Assembly: GCA_003150755.1 (NCBI GenBank)
Contig: QAMT01000002.1
Location: forward strand, 124,001-188,000
Origin: Phascolarctobacterium sp.
Lineage (GTDB): Bacteria > Bacillota > Negativicutes > Acidaminococcales > Acidaminococcaceae
Direction: 5' to 3'
Length of the DNA: 64,000 nt
Shown here: one piece after another, positions 26,540 to 34,773 of the stretch
Layout of the letters: each line of letters opens with the position of its first letter
Numbering within the stretch: position 1 is the stretch's first letter
The notes under the pieces: model-generated
What the model was told of the DNA's origin: nothing
The model's input: only the letters and a program-made list of their open reading frames with translations
Database searches by the model: none
Position numbers and translations under genes: made by a program

Positions 26540-27358
26540 TTAAAATGCCGGTACAACAGCGCCTTTGTATTTTTCTTCAATGAATTTTTTAACTTCGGGG
26601 CTGGTGATAACTTTGGCAAGTTTTTGCAGTTCCGGACGGTTTTCATCGCCTTTGCGGATAGCTACAACATTGGAATACGGAGATTCTTTAGGTTCGGTAA
26701 AGAGGGAATCTTTAACCGGGTTCAGTTTGGCTTCCATTGCAAAGTTGGAGTTGATTACAGAATAATCAACATCGTTCATGGAACGCGGCAGGAGTGCTGC
26801 TTCGATTTCTACAATCTGGATGTTTTTCGGATTTTCAACAATATCTGCCGGGGTTGCGGTAATGCTTACGCCGTCTTTCAGTTTGATAACTTTGGCGCTG
26901 TCAAGCAGCATCAAAGCGCGGCCGCCGTTGGTCGGGTCGTTCGGGATGGCAACTTTTGCGCCTTCCGGCATTTCATCAAGAGATTTGTATTTGGTGGTGT
27001 AAATGCCCATCGGCTCGATATGAACTTTGGTTAAAGTAACAAGCGGCATGTTGCGTTCTTTGGCAAATTCTTCAAGGTACGGAATGTGCTGGAAGAAGTT
27101 AGCGTCAATTTCCTTATCGTTTAAGGACAGGTTCGGTTTTACATAATCGCTGAATTCGATAACTTCCATCTTAACGCCTTCTTTTTCAAGCTGCGGCTTG
27201 ATGAAGTTTAAAATTTCGGCATGGGGCACTGCGGTAGCACCTACTTTGATTGTAGCCTGGCCGCCTTCGGAAGCAGGTTTGGATTCGCTGCCGCCGCATC
27301 CGGCTGCCAGTAAAGCCAGCGTAAATACTGCGCACAGCACGAGCAAGATTTTTTTCAT
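26540..27358 (-). CDS. metQ: MetQ/NlpA family methionine-binding lipoprotein
   Basis: A 272-residue substrate-binding lipoprotein. The signal peptide ends in LAAGC, a lipobox with Cys21 as the lipid anchor. The mature part shows IKVGATAVPHAEIL, IEFSDYVKPNLSL, IDANFFQHIPYLEEF and VAIPNDPTNGGRALMLL, all hallmarks of the NlpA/MetQ family that delivers D/L-methionine to the MetNI ABC importer. A SAM-I riboswitch with its own terminator precedes it, which independently supports methionine as the substrate. MetN and MetI are not in this window, so the gene stands alone here. The ATG has an AGGAGA Shine-Dalgarno. Confidence 0.95.
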   Translation of the reverse strand: MKKILLVLCAVFTLALLAAGCGGSESKPASEGGQATIKVGATAVPHAEILNFIKPQLEKEGVKMEVIEFSDYVKPNLSLNDKEIDANFFQHIPYLEEFAKERNMPLVTLTKVHIEPMGIYTTKYKSLDEMPEGAKVAIPNDPTNGGRALMLLDSAKVIKLKDGVSITATPADIVENPKNIQIVEIEAALLPRSMNDVDYSVINSNFAMEAKLNPVKDSLFTEPKESPYSNVVAIRKGDENRPELQKLAKVITSPEVKKFIEEKYKGAVVPAF

Positions 27359-27411
27359 TTGTACATCTCTCCTTTATTTTTTTCACACACTACTTGCAAT
27401 AACGAAAGCAA

Positions 27412-27438
27412 TAAAAAAGCTCTTTCCGAGGAAAGAGC
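27412..27438 (-). terminator. Expression-platform terminator of the SAM riboswitch
   Basis: GCTCTTTCC-GA-GGAAAGAGC followed by TTTTTT on the reverse strand, directly after the aptamer and about 54 bases before the metQ start. Confidence 0.9.
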
Positions 27439-27439
27439 G

Positions 27440-27556
27440 TATAATTTACTTTCCTCTCATCTATCAAGAATTTTCTTGCAGGATTTAGCACCATGGCACA
27501 GCCTGGTTGCCGGGTTTCATTGGGCCTGTCCCTCAACCGCTCTCGATAAGAGTGTG
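27440..27556 (-). promoter_or_regulatory. SAM-I (S-box) riboswitch controlling metQ
   Basis: Read on the reverse strand, the region carries the S-box hallmarks in order: CTTATCGAGAGCGG, GGGACAGGCCCAATGAAACC, CGGCAACC, GGTGCTAAATCC and a closing GATGAGAG. These form the P1-P4 junction and kink-turn of SAM-I aptamers. SAM binding stabilises the aptamer and favours the terminator that follows, switching off methionine uptake when SAM is plentiful. The assignment is made from conserved sequence blocks rather than from a covariance model. Confidence 0.93.
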
Positions 27557-27659
27557 TTTATTAAGATGAAACTATAATACAGCAATGTCATAAACTTGTC
27601 AACAAAAATTTACAAAAACTGCGGTTTTTATTTTCTGCTCAATCTTTATCACACAAAAA

Positions 27660-27696
27660 GTAATAAAAGTGTGATAAAAATCACACTTTTATTAAG
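27660..27696 (-). terminator. Terminator after the fumarase beta gene
   Basis: AATAAAAGTGTGAT / ATCACACTTTTATT hairpin with a TTTT loop, then ACTTTTT on the reverse strand. Confidence 0.8.
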
Positions 27697-27712
27697 AATT
27701 ATGTGCAAGCCG

Positions 27713-28276
27713 TTATTCTTTGCTGTACTTGGCAATGCCTTCTTTGTAAAAGTCGTTGCCTTCGCAGTCGATGCACACGATTGCGGGGAAATCCTCAACC
27801 CCATAGCGGCGGATTGCTTCCGGGCCCAAATCCTCGTAGGCAATCATTTCTTCGCCTTTTATTGACTGCGAAATTACCGCCGCCGCGCCGCCGACAGCGA
27901 CAAAATATACTGCGCCGTATTTTACGCAGGCGTCAATTACCGCCTGGCTGCGCAGGCCTTTGCCTATCATGCCGCGCATGCCTTCGGCAATCAGCGCCGG
28001 CGTGTATTTATCCATGCGCCCGCTGGTAGTAGGCCCAGCGCTGCCGACAATTTCGCCCGGCTTCGTCGGTGAAGGCCCAACGTAATAAATTACCTGCCCC
28101 TTAATATCAAACGGCAGGGGCTTGCCTGCTGCCAGCGCTTCCGTCAGGCGTTTGTGCGCAGCGTCGCGCGCCGTGTAGACCGGGCCTGTAATGCGCACCA
28201 CATCGCCGGCGTGCAGGCTTTTTATTGTTTCCTCCGTCAGGGGAGTTGTAATGTGTTTGATTTTTCCGTCTGCCAT
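27713..28276 (-). CDS. fumB: Class I fumarate hydratase, beta subunit
   Basis: A 187-residue subunit matching the C-terminal half of iron-sulfur fumarases/tartrate dehydratases (TtdB-like). Motifs are LHAGDVVRITGPVYTARDAAHKR, here seen as separate conserved blocks, then VGPSPTKPGEIVGSAGPTT with the SAGPTTSGRMD active-site loop, and GAVYFVAVGGAAA. With the alpha subunit 12 bp upstream it forms the fumarate-malate hydratase of the reductive or oxidative C4 branch. Tartrate dehydratase is a possible alternative, but the malic enzyme as first gene of the operon favours fumarase. Confidence 0.9.
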   Translation of the reverse strand: MADGKIKHITTPLTEETIKSLHAGDVVRITGPVYTARDAAHKRLTEALAAGKPLPFDIKGQVIYYVGPSPTKPGEIVGSAGPTTSGRMDKYTPALIAEGMRGMIGKGLRSQAVIDACVKYGAVYFVAVGGAAAVISQSIKGEEMIAYEDLGPEAIRRYGVEDFPAIVCIDCEGNDFYKEGIAKYSKE

Positions 28277-28288
28277 AACCGCTCCCCC

Positions 28289-29134
28289 TTACAAAACAAG
28301 CTGCGCACGGCGTGCAGCGTGGCAGTTTAAATTAACCGCCACCGGCAAAGCGCCGATATGCGTCGGTGCGTATTCGATATTTACGGCAGCGGCGGTAGTA
28401 GTGCCGCCCAGCCCCGCAGGGCCAATGCCTGTTTTATTGATGCGTTCCAAAAGCTCTTTTTCAAGTTTGGCATAACGCTCGTCTTTATTATGCTCGCCAA
28501 TGGGGCGCACCAGCGAATATTTGGCCAAAAGCGCCGCCTTTTCCATATTGCCGCCGATGCCGATACCGACAGTTACCGGCGGGCAAGGGTTCGGCCCTGC
28601 GCGCCTTACGGTATCAAGCACAAAATCAATTACGCCTTCCACACCGTCGGCAGGTTTCAGCATTTTCAAAGCGCCCATGTTTTCGCTGCCGCAGCCCTTG
28701 GGCGATACCGTAATTTTCACCTTATCGCCCGGCACGATGCGGGTATGGATAATGGCAGGCGTGTTGTCCTGCGTGTTTTTGCGTTCAAACAGCGGGTCAT
28801 CTACGGAAGATTTACGCAAATAACCTTTGGTGTAGCCCTCGGCAACACCGGCGTTAACGGCATCTTCCAGCGCGCCGCCGGTAAAATGCACCTCCTGCCC
28901 GATTTCCATAAACACCACCGTCAGCCCGGTGTCCTGGCACAGCGGCACATCCTTGGCTTTGGCAAGTTCGGCATTTTCTATAATTGTTTCCAAAACTTCC
29001 CTGCCTAATGGCGATTCTTCTGTTTTGACGCAGTTTTTAAAATGCGCCAGCAAATCTTCCGGCAGGTAATAGCACGAATCGCAGCACAGTTTGGCAACGG
29101 CTGCGCTGATTTCTTTTACATCCAGTTCTCGCAT
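28289..29134 (-). CDS. fumA: Class I fumarate hydratase, alpha subunit (4Fe-4S)
   Basis: A 281-residue subunit that holds the [4Fe-4S] cluster. Candidate cluster ligands are the cysteines in VPLCQDTGLTV, SPKGCGSENMGALK and GPNPCPPVTVGIG, spaced as in TtdA/FumA N-terminal domains. The GGTTTAAAVNIEYAPTHIG segment near the C-terminus is also conserved. It catalyses reversible hydration of fumarate to malate together with the beta subunit. The start is 10 bases after the malic-enzyme stop, so one mRNA carries malic enzyme, alpha and beta. That grouping links pyruvate, malate and fumarate. Confidence 0.93.
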   Translation of the reverse strand: MRELDVKEISAAVAKLCCDSCYYLPEDLLAHFKNCVKTEESPLGREVLETIIENAELAKAKDVPLCQDTGLTVVFMEIGQEVHFTGGALEDAVNAGVAEGYTKGYLRKSSVDDPLFERKNTQDNTPAIIHTRIVPGDKVKITVSPKGCGSENMGALKMLKPADGVEGVIDFVLDTVRRAGPNPCPPVTVGIGIGGNMEKAALLAKYSLVRPIGEHNKDERYAKLEKELLERINKTGIGPAGLGGTTTAAAVNIEYAPTHIGALPVAVNLNCHAARRAQLVL

Positions 29135-29143
29135 AACGGCTCC

Positions 29144-30370
29144 TTATCTGCCAATACGTTTCAAAGCATTGGCGCGTACCGTTTCGGGGTCAACCTTAAT
29201 GCGCGCAACGCCGCTTTCAATAGCAGCTTTGGCAACAGCGGCTGCAACAGCAGGTGCAACACGTCTGTCAAAAACATCGGGCACAACATAATCTGCGCGC
29301 AGGTCTTTTTCGTCAATCAGGTTGGCGATAGCATAAACCGCTGCAACCTTCATTTCTTCGTTGATGGTGGTTGCGCGCACGTCAAGCGCACCGCGGAACA
29401 CGCCCGGGAATACAGTTACGTTATTAACCTGGTTAGGGCTGTCGCTGCGCCCGGTGCCTGCAACTGCCGCGCCTGCTTCAATAGCAGCGGCATAACTGGT
29501 TTCCGGCACAGGGTTGGCTAGGCCAAAAACAATGGCTTTATCTGCCATGCTGGCGATAATTTCTTTGGTAAACAGGTTTGGGCCGGATACGCCGATTAAA
29601 ACATCTGCGCCTTTGGCAACATCTACAAGCGTGCCCTTTTCCATATTGGGGTTGGTAATTTCAGACAGATGCGTCTGCATTTTGTCCAGTTTGGCGTCGA
29701 TGCCTTTATAAAGCGCGCCGACACGTTCAACCATAATTACGTTTTTGGCGCCCATGCTTACCAAAAGGCGGCCGATGGCAGAACCGGCAGCGCCGCAGCC
29801 GTTTACTACAACCTTAACGTCTTTAATGTCTTTTTTAACATAGCGCAAACCGCCTATAACGCCGGACAGGCAGGCAATAGCCGTGCCGTGCTGGTCATCG
29901 TGGAACACAGGAATATCGCAGATTTCTTTCAGGCGGTCTTCAATATCATAGCATTTCGGCGAAGAAAAATCTTCAAGGTTAATGCCCGCAAAGCTCGGCT
30001 GCAAAAGGCGCACCATTTTGATAATTTCTTCCGGGTCTTTGGTATCTATGCAGATAGGGATAGCGTCTACGCCGCCGAAGGTTTTAAACAGCACGGCCTT
30101 GCCTTCCATAACAGGCATTGCAGCTTCCGGGCCGATATCGCCAAGGCCCAGCACGCGCGTGCCGTCGCTTACAATGGCAATCGTGTTGCCGCGGCAGGTA
30201 TATTCAAAAGAAAGCTCTTTGTTTTCTTTAATGGCTTTGCAAGGCTCCGCAACGCCCGGCGTATATGCCAGCGACAAATCTTCTCTTGTTTCAAGCGGCA
30301 CCTTCGCTGCCGTTTCCAGCATACCGGTTTTCTCGGCATGGAACTTAATAGCTTCTTCAACAAATGACAT
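29144..30370 (-). CDS. Malic enzyme (NAD(P)-dependent, oxaloacetate-decarboxylating)
   Basis: A 408-residue short-type malic enzyme. The catalytic domain shows LSLAYTPGVAEPCKAI and GDIGPEAAMPVMEGK; then FAGINLEDFSSPKCYDIE and VFHDDQHGTAIA, with the metal-binding Glu-Asp and Asp-Asp. The NAD-binding domain follows with VVVNGCGAAGSAIGRLL and FGLANPVPE. It interconverts malate and pyruvate plus CO2 with NAD(P)H. It is the first gene of an operon with the two fumarase genes and has its own promoter with palindromes around the -10. The cofactor preference cannot be read safely. Confidence 0.94.
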   Translation of the reverse strand: MSFVEEAIKFHAEKTGMLETAAKVPLETREDLSLAYTPGVAEPCKAIKENKELSFEYTCRGNTIAIVSDGTRVLGLGDIGPEAAMPVMEGKAVLFKTFGGVDAIPICIDTKDPEEIIKMVRLLQPSFAGINLEDFSSPKCYDIEDRLKEICDIPVFHDDQHGTAIACLSGVIGGLRYVKKDIKDVKVVVNGCGAAGSAIGRLLVSMGAKNVIMVERVGALYKGIDAKLDKMQTHLSEITNPNMEKGTLVDVAKGADVLIGVSGPNLFTKEIIASMADKAIVFGLANPVPETSYAAAIEAGAAVAGTGRSDSPNQVNNVTVFPGVFRGALDVRATTINEEMKVAAVYAIANLIDEKDLRADYVVPDVFDRRVAPAVAAAVAKAAIESGVARIKVDPETVRANALKRIGR

Positions 30371-30400
30371 AACAAATACCCCCTCGTTGTTTTTATTGGT

Positions 30401-30440
30401 GTATACTACTTATTTTATATCGTATACTTTAATTTGGCAA
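30401..30440 (-). promoter_or_regulatory. Promoter of the malic enzyme/fumarase operon with two GTATAC palindromes
   Basis: On the reverse strand TTGCCA (435-440) and TAAAAT (412-417) are separated by 17 bp. GTATAC occurs at 30422-30427 inside the spacer and at 30401-30406 near the start point, 21 bp apart, i.e. on the same helix face. This layout suits a dimeric repressor, possibly of GntR type. Confidence 0.6.
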
Positions 30441-30447
30441 GGGTTAA

Positions 30448-30936
30448 TTACATCGCCCCAAGGCGGATAATTCCGGCGGACGGCTTTTCGCCTTCCTTAA
30501 TATTCAGCACGCCGAAGGTTGCGCCTTCTGCGCTGCGCGGTTTGGCCGGGCTGCCGGGATTGACCAAAAGCACATCGCCGTACCATTTAACCATTGGCAC
30601 ATGCGTATGTCCGAAAACGACGATGTTTGCTTCCAGCCGGTGCGCCCACCACACAAGCTCCTGCGGATTGCCGCCGTGCAGATGCTTGTTTCCGTGCGTC
30701 AGCCAGATATTAAAGCCTTCCAGATATAAAAACTCGTCCACGTTGGCGCTGTTGTCGCCAATATCGCAGTTGCCGCAGACCGCCGTCAAGGGCAGCCCCG
30801 TCTGATTTTTTAAATAAAGTGCGTCGCGCGCATAATCGCCCGTGTGCAGCCACTGCTCTACCGGCGGCGCGGCTGCAATAACGCGGCGGATGGCCTGCAT
30901 ACTGCCGTGTGTATCTCCTGTAATGCCTATTTTCAT
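30448..30936 (-). CDS. YfcE/MJ0936-type metallophosphoesterase
   Basis: A 162-residue calcineurin-like phosphoesterase. Metal-binding motifs appear in order: GDTHGS (Asp-X-His), HTGDYARD (Gly-Asp), CGNCDIGD (Gly-Asn-X-Asp), LTHGNKH and FGHTHVP (Gly-His-X-His). Such enzymes hydrolyse phosphodiesters in vitro; the natural substrate is generally unknown. The start overlaps the rdgB stop (ATGA), so translation is coupled. The pairing with RdgB is common in Firmicutes and Negativicutes. Confidence 0.92.
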   Translation of the reverse strand: MKIGITGDTHGSMQAIRRVIAAAPPVEQWLHTGDYARDALYLKNQTGLPLTAVCGNCDIGDNSANVDEFLYLEGFNIWLTHGNKHLHGGNPQELVWWAHRLEANIVVFGHTHVPMVKWYGDVLLVNPGSPAKPRSAEGATFGVLNIKEGEKPSAGIIRLGAM

Positions 30937-31523
30937 TTTACTTTTTTCCAGTTCGCAATCAGTTTTTTTACGGCTTTGCCGCGGTGGCTGATTTTATTTT
31001 TTTCTTCCGGAGATGCTTCGCCCAGCCCCATGTGCAGCTCGGTTGACCAGAACAGCGGGTCGTAGCCAAAGCCGTTGTTGCCAAGCGGCTCGTGCAGCAG
31101 CATGCCTTCGCAGATGCCGTCGGTTTCCACCTGTACTTTGCCATCAGCACCGGCCACGCATAAAGCGCAGCGGAAGCGGCAGGTACGTTTAACCTGCAAT
31201 TTCATATTTACCAGAAGCAAATCATTGTTGTCCTTATCCGTTGCTTTTTCGCCGGCATAACGCGCGCTGCGCACGCCCGGCGCACCGTCCAGCGCCTGCA
31301 CCTCCAGCCCGCTGTCGTCGGCAATGCAGGTCATGCCGGTTGCCTTGGCGTAATACGTTGCCTTCAAACGTGCGTTGGCAGCAAAGGTGCGTCCGTTTTC
31401 TTCCGGCGCTTCCAGGCCCGGCCATTCGGCCAGATAGTGCAGGTTCACCTCCATATCCTTCAGCATTTCCTTAAATTCTTCCAGTTTGCCCGGATTACTT
31501 GTCGCTATTACGATTTCTTTCAC
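30933..31523 (-). CDS. rdgB: XTP/dITP diphosphatase (RdgB/HAM1)
   Basis: A 196-residue nucleotide-sanitising pyrophosphatase that removes dITP, XTP and ITP from the pool. Family signatures are IVIATSNPGKLEEFK at the N-terminus, FAANARLKATYYAKATG, CIADDSGLEVQALDGAPGV (catalytic Asp) and GNNGFGYDPLFW, followed by ISHRGKAVKKL. The frame is open upstream to 31730 but that part overlaps the preceding gene. The first sensible start is GTG at 31523, with GGAG 10 bases upstream. A 4-base overlap links it to the phosphoesterase gene. It is the third gene of the hydantoinase-HDAC-rdgB-phosphoesterase operon. Confidence 0.92.
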   Translation of the reverse strand: MKEIVIATSNPGKLEEFKEMLKDMEVNLHYLAEWPGLEAPEENGRTFAANARLKATYYAKATGMTCIADDSGLEVQALDGAPGVRSARYAGEKATDKDNNDLLLVNMKLQVKRTCRFRCALCVAGADGKVQVETDGICEGMLLHEPLGNNGFGYDPLFWSTELHMGLGEASPEEKNKISHRGKAVKKLIANWKKVK

Positions 31524-31545
31524 TTTTGATAAGCTCCATTCTGTA

Positions 31546-32865
31546 TCAGATATTTTCAACAACACCCGTGTCCGGGTACTGCAATAAAACATATTTATAT
31601 TCGCAGCTCTGTTTGGCGCGCAGTGCGTCGTCATAAGCCGCTTTTTCACATTCCTTGCAGGTATCGCGGCGCAGGCACACCACATAAGCGCTCTGGTCGC
31701 CGTAGCGCGTGCCGCGGGCATTGGTGGCAATGCTCATCCAGCCGCTGCAATTTTTACAGTAATGAGCGGTTTCAAGCTGCTCCTCGCGGATGCCTTCTTC
31801 GTCATAATAAATGCCTTTACGCCGCTGCCAGGTGTTGCCGCATTTATCCAGCAGCATTTTGCCAACCTCTTTGCGCGTACGCCAGATGTTGCCCACCTGC
31901 TCAATCAGCTGTTCCACCCTCGTCATGCAGCGCGGGTCAGGCCTGCGCAGGGCGCTGATATCAGGTTCAATAACCCTGCTGTAATCCATTTCCGCCATGG
32001 CGAGAATAATGCCGGTGTTGACGTATGGCAGCGCCGCTTCGATAGAATAGCCGCCTTCAAGCACGGCTATATCCGCCTTTAATTTATCGGCCAGCGCCGC
32101 ATAACCGTGCGCCGTAACGCTCATGGAAGCCAGCGGGTCACTGAAATGGTTGTCCTGCCCGGCAGAATTTATGATAAGCTCCGGCTCAAAATCTTCCAGC
32201 ACGGGTTTGATAATGCCGTCAAACAGGCGGTGAATTTCTTTATCGCCGCTGCCGGGCAAAAGCGGCAGGTTTAAGTTATAGCCCCACGCCGCCGGGCTGC
32301 CCGCCTCATCAGGAAAGCCCGTGCCCGGGTACAGCGTGCGCCCGTCCTGGTGGAAGGAAATATACAACACGTCCGGGTCGTGGTAAAAAATATCCTGGCT
32401 GCCGTCGCCGTGGTGTACGTCCGTATCGACAACGGCAATTTTTTTAATGCCGTAGCGCGTGCGCAGATATTCCACCATAACAGCTTCGATATTTATGGTA
32501 CAAAAACCGCGGATGCCGTGGACTATGCGCATGGCATGGTGTCCAGGCGGGCGGACAAGTGCAAAAGCGCGTTTAACCTCGCCGCTCATTACAGCGTCAG
32601 CCGCCGTCAGGCAGCCACCAGCCGAAGCAAGGTGCGCCGGTGTAATCAGTTTGGCGATGGAAGGCACGCCGACGTGCGCGCGCTGCAAATCGTTAATCTC
32701 CGCCATGCGCAGGCGGTACTCGCGGATTTCCGGGCGGTCGAACAGCCCTTCTTCCGTCAGCTGGTCGCGCGTATATAACAGCCGCTCCTGGCGCTCGGGA
32801 TGCCCCGGGCTTATCATCCAGTCAAAAGCGGGGAAAAATACCAGTCCCAAATTAGCCTGTTTCAA
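31546..32865 (-). CDS. Histone deacetylase family (AcuC-like) hydrolase with C-terminal Cys-rich extension
   Basis: A 439-residue arginase/deacetylase-fold enzyme. Catalytic motifs are RPPGHHA (His-His pair), VDTDVHHGDGSQDIFY (zinc Asp and His), ISFHQDGRTLYPGTG and SAGQDNHFSDP (third zinc Asp). It likely removes acetyl or related groups from a small molecule or lysine; AcuC and acetylpolyamine amidohydrolases are relatives. After about residue 345 there is an extra domain with YCKNCSGW and CLRRDTCKEC, suggesting a zinc ribbon. The start is TTG, supported by GGGAGGTG six bases upstream, and overlaps the hydantoinase stop (TTGA). Confidence 0.88.
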   Translation of the reverse strand: MKQANLGLVFFPAFDWMISPGHPERQERLLYTRDQLTEEGLFDRPEIREYRLRMAEINDLQRAHVGVPSIAKLITPAHLASAGGCLTAADAVMSGEVKRAFALVRPPGHHAMRIVHGIRGFCTINIEAVMVEYLRTRYGIKKIAVVDTDVHHGDGSQDIFYHDPDVLYISFHQDGRTLYPGTGFPDEAGSPAAWGYNLNLPLLPGSGDKEIHRLFDGIIKPVLEDFEPELIINSAGQDNHFSDPLASMSVTAHGYAALADKLKADIAVLEGGYSIEAALPYVNTGIILAMAEMDYSRVIEPDISALRRPDPRCMTRVEQLIEQVGNIWRTRKEVGKMLLDKCGNTWQRRKGIYYDEEGIREEQLETAHYCKNCSGWMSIATNARGTRYGDQSAYVVCLRRDTCKECEKAAYDDALRAKQSCEYKYVLLQYPDTGVVENI

Positions 32866-34523
32866 AACGCCACCTCCCTGCCGGTGATTTTATACAAAAT
32901 GCCTGGTTTAAGCTGCATGCGCAGGTAAATAATTTCGCCGGTGTCGTAATAACCATGCACCGTGCGGAAATATTCGCGGCTGATGACTTCGGTTTCGTTG
33001 CCCTCCATCTGCCAGCCGCCTGCTTTTTCGTGCAGCCAGGTGCTTAAAATTTCTTCTGCCGCCTGCATGTTAAAGCGCTTGGGCAGGCGTTCGCGTTTTC
33101 CGCTTTCCGGTATCAGATAATAACCTTCAGTTGTATCGGCGCGCAGGCTTGCCGCCACGGTAGGACGAGCCAGCGCAGCGCCAATGGCATTAGCCACCAT
33201 GCCGCCTGGCGGGATGACAACGGGCAGGTTCATGCGTTTGCCCAGCGCGTGGATAAGCCCCGGCGCACCGCCGCCGACGCCGACAAGCTGCTGCGGCGTA
33301 AAATCGCTGCCCGTTAAAACATCGCTGACGGTGTACACCGGCTGAATGCTCCATTCGTGCATCATTTCTTTGATTGCGCTTTCAATAACGTCAAGCGCAG
33401 CGTCCAAAATGCCCTGCGCCGCCTGCTCCGGCGTTTCGCCGTCGTGGCACAGTGCTGCCACTGCGTTTTGCGCCGCTGTTTTATCGCCAAAGGCAACAAG
33501 CCCCAGCACAATCAGCGCGTCCGCAAGGGTGGGCGCACTGCCGCCAAGCGCAGCCGCCCTGCCCGCACGTTCCGGCCCGACGGCAAAACCGGCGTCCAGT
33601 TTTTTAACCGCACTGTCGCCACCAATACCGACGCTGCGCATGTGGAACGAGCGCACCGCCGTCGGGTATTTGCCAATCATTGCGCCTTTTTTCGCCAGCA
33701 GCGGCTCACCATTGTCCCAAAAAGCAATGTCCGTCGTCGTGCCGCCAACATCAAGCGAAATGCTTTTGCCCTGCGGCGCGCCCAATGCTTTAATGCCCAA
33801 AACGCTGGCAGCCGGGCCGGTAAACACAGCTTCTACCGGCTGTTTAAGCGCTGCTTCCAGCGGCAGCGTGCCGCCGTCCGCCTTTAAAATCTGCACCGGC
33901 GCAGTAATATTGCGCTCTTTCAGCGCCCATTCCACCTGTTTGCCAAAAGCGGCAAAAGTTTTATCCACCGCCGCCGCAAAATAAGCGCTGTTCGTCCGGC
34001 GTATAAAATTCAACTCGCCCGAAAGCTCCGAGCCTAAAAATACTTTTTTATAACCGCTCTTTTTCAGCTCGTGCGCCAGCACATATTCGTTTTCAGGGTT
34101 GCGTACCGAAAATTTGCCGCTTACCGCCGCCACCTGCGTACCGGCCGGCTTATCCAAAAGGCCAAAGTGCTTATGAAAATCAATCCGCGCCGTAATTTTG
34201 CCGCGGTGGTCAACATAACCGCTTACAAGGTACGGCTCTACTGGGAAGCACCCTTTTACGTTCATGCCCGGCCCGGTCATAACCGCCAGAAACACCGGCT
34301 GCGTTTTGCCCTCCGTCAGCGCATTGGTTACAATCGTGCTGCTTATTACTACACGTTCAACCGTTTTTACATCCGCACCGGCAAGCACAGCGTCCAGCGC
34401 GTCCAAAATACCGCGCAGCACCTCGCCGTGCGTCGTCGGCTTTTTAGCCTGCGCATAAACCGCGCCGTCATTTATCAAAACGGCGTCGGTAAAAGTGCCG
34501 CCAACATCTATACCTAAAAGCAT
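32862..34523 (-). CDS. Hydantoinase/oxoprolinase family (HyuA-like) protein
   Basis: A 553-residue protein of the ASKHA-like hydantoinase A family. The N-terminal domain begins MLLGIDVGGTFTDAVLI, and the second domain has SLDVGGTTTDIAFWDNG, RSVGIGGDSAV and VGVGGGAPGLIHALGKRM. Relatives open 5-oxoproline, hydantoins or similar lactam rings with ATP, or form acetone/acetophenone carboxylase subunits. No HyuB partner is adjacent, so the substrate is unknown. The frame is open to 34577, but the ATG at 34523 follows GGGGTG by 5 bases. The stop overlaps the TTG of the deacetylase-like gene. Confidence 0.88.
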   Translation of the reverse strand: MLLGIDVGGTFTDAVLINDGAVYAQAKKPTTHGEVLRGILDALDAVLAGADVKTVERVVISSTIVTNALTEGKTQPVFLAVMTGPGMNVKGCFPVEPYLVSGYVDHRGKITARIDFHKHFGLLDKPAGTQVAAVSGKFSVRNPENEYVLAHELKKSGYKKVFLGSELSGELNFIRRTNSAYFAAAVDKTFAAFGKQVEWALKERNITAPVQILKADGGTLPLEAALKQPVEAVFTGPAASVLGIKALGAPQGKSISLDVGGTTTDIAFWDNGEPLLAKKGAMIGKYPTAVRSFHMRSVGIGGDSAVKKLDAGFAVGPERAGRAAALGGSAPTLADALIVLGLVAFGDKTAAQNAVAALCHDGETPEQAAQGILDAALDVIESAIKEMMHEWSIQPVYTVSDVLTGSDFTPQQLVGVGGGAPGLIHALGKRMNLPVVIPPGGMVANAIGAALARPTVAASLRADTTEGYYLIPESGKRERLPKRFNMQAAEEILSTWLHEKAGGWQMEGNETEVISREYFRTVHGYYDTGEIIYLRMQLKPGILYKITGREVAF

Positions 34524-34690
34524 AATTTCACCCCTTTTCGGTAAAATCCAACAGTTAGTTATTCCATACGCGCGCAAAAAATACCTGCCGGATAAAATAT
34601 TTTATCGCGCCGCCGCGGCTGATAATTTTATTATACGGCTTTCATATTAAATCCGGATATAGTTTTGGTATCTAAAATTTAATAAAAAAT

Positions 34691-34742
34691 ATTGTATACA
34701 ATTAGTAATTTTATTATTTTTTTGATATAATACACAATTGTG
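34691..34742 (+). promoter_or_regulatory. Promoter of the symporter gene with two palindromes
   Basis: TATAAT at 34726-34731 lies about 43 bp before the ATG. ATTGTATACAAT (34691-34702) is a perfect palindrome upstream, and CACAATTGTG (34733-34742) covers the expected start point. The GTATAC core is shared with the malic enzyme promoter. Confidence 0.55.
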
Positions 34743-34773
34743 ACACATTCAATGTTTTAAGGAGGCTTTATCA

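Noticed and set aside
30933..31730. Longer 265-codon start for rdgB
   Set aside because: The extra N-terminal part overlaps the deacetylase-like gene in another frame. The family N-terminus and Shine-Dalgarno point to the GTG at 31523.
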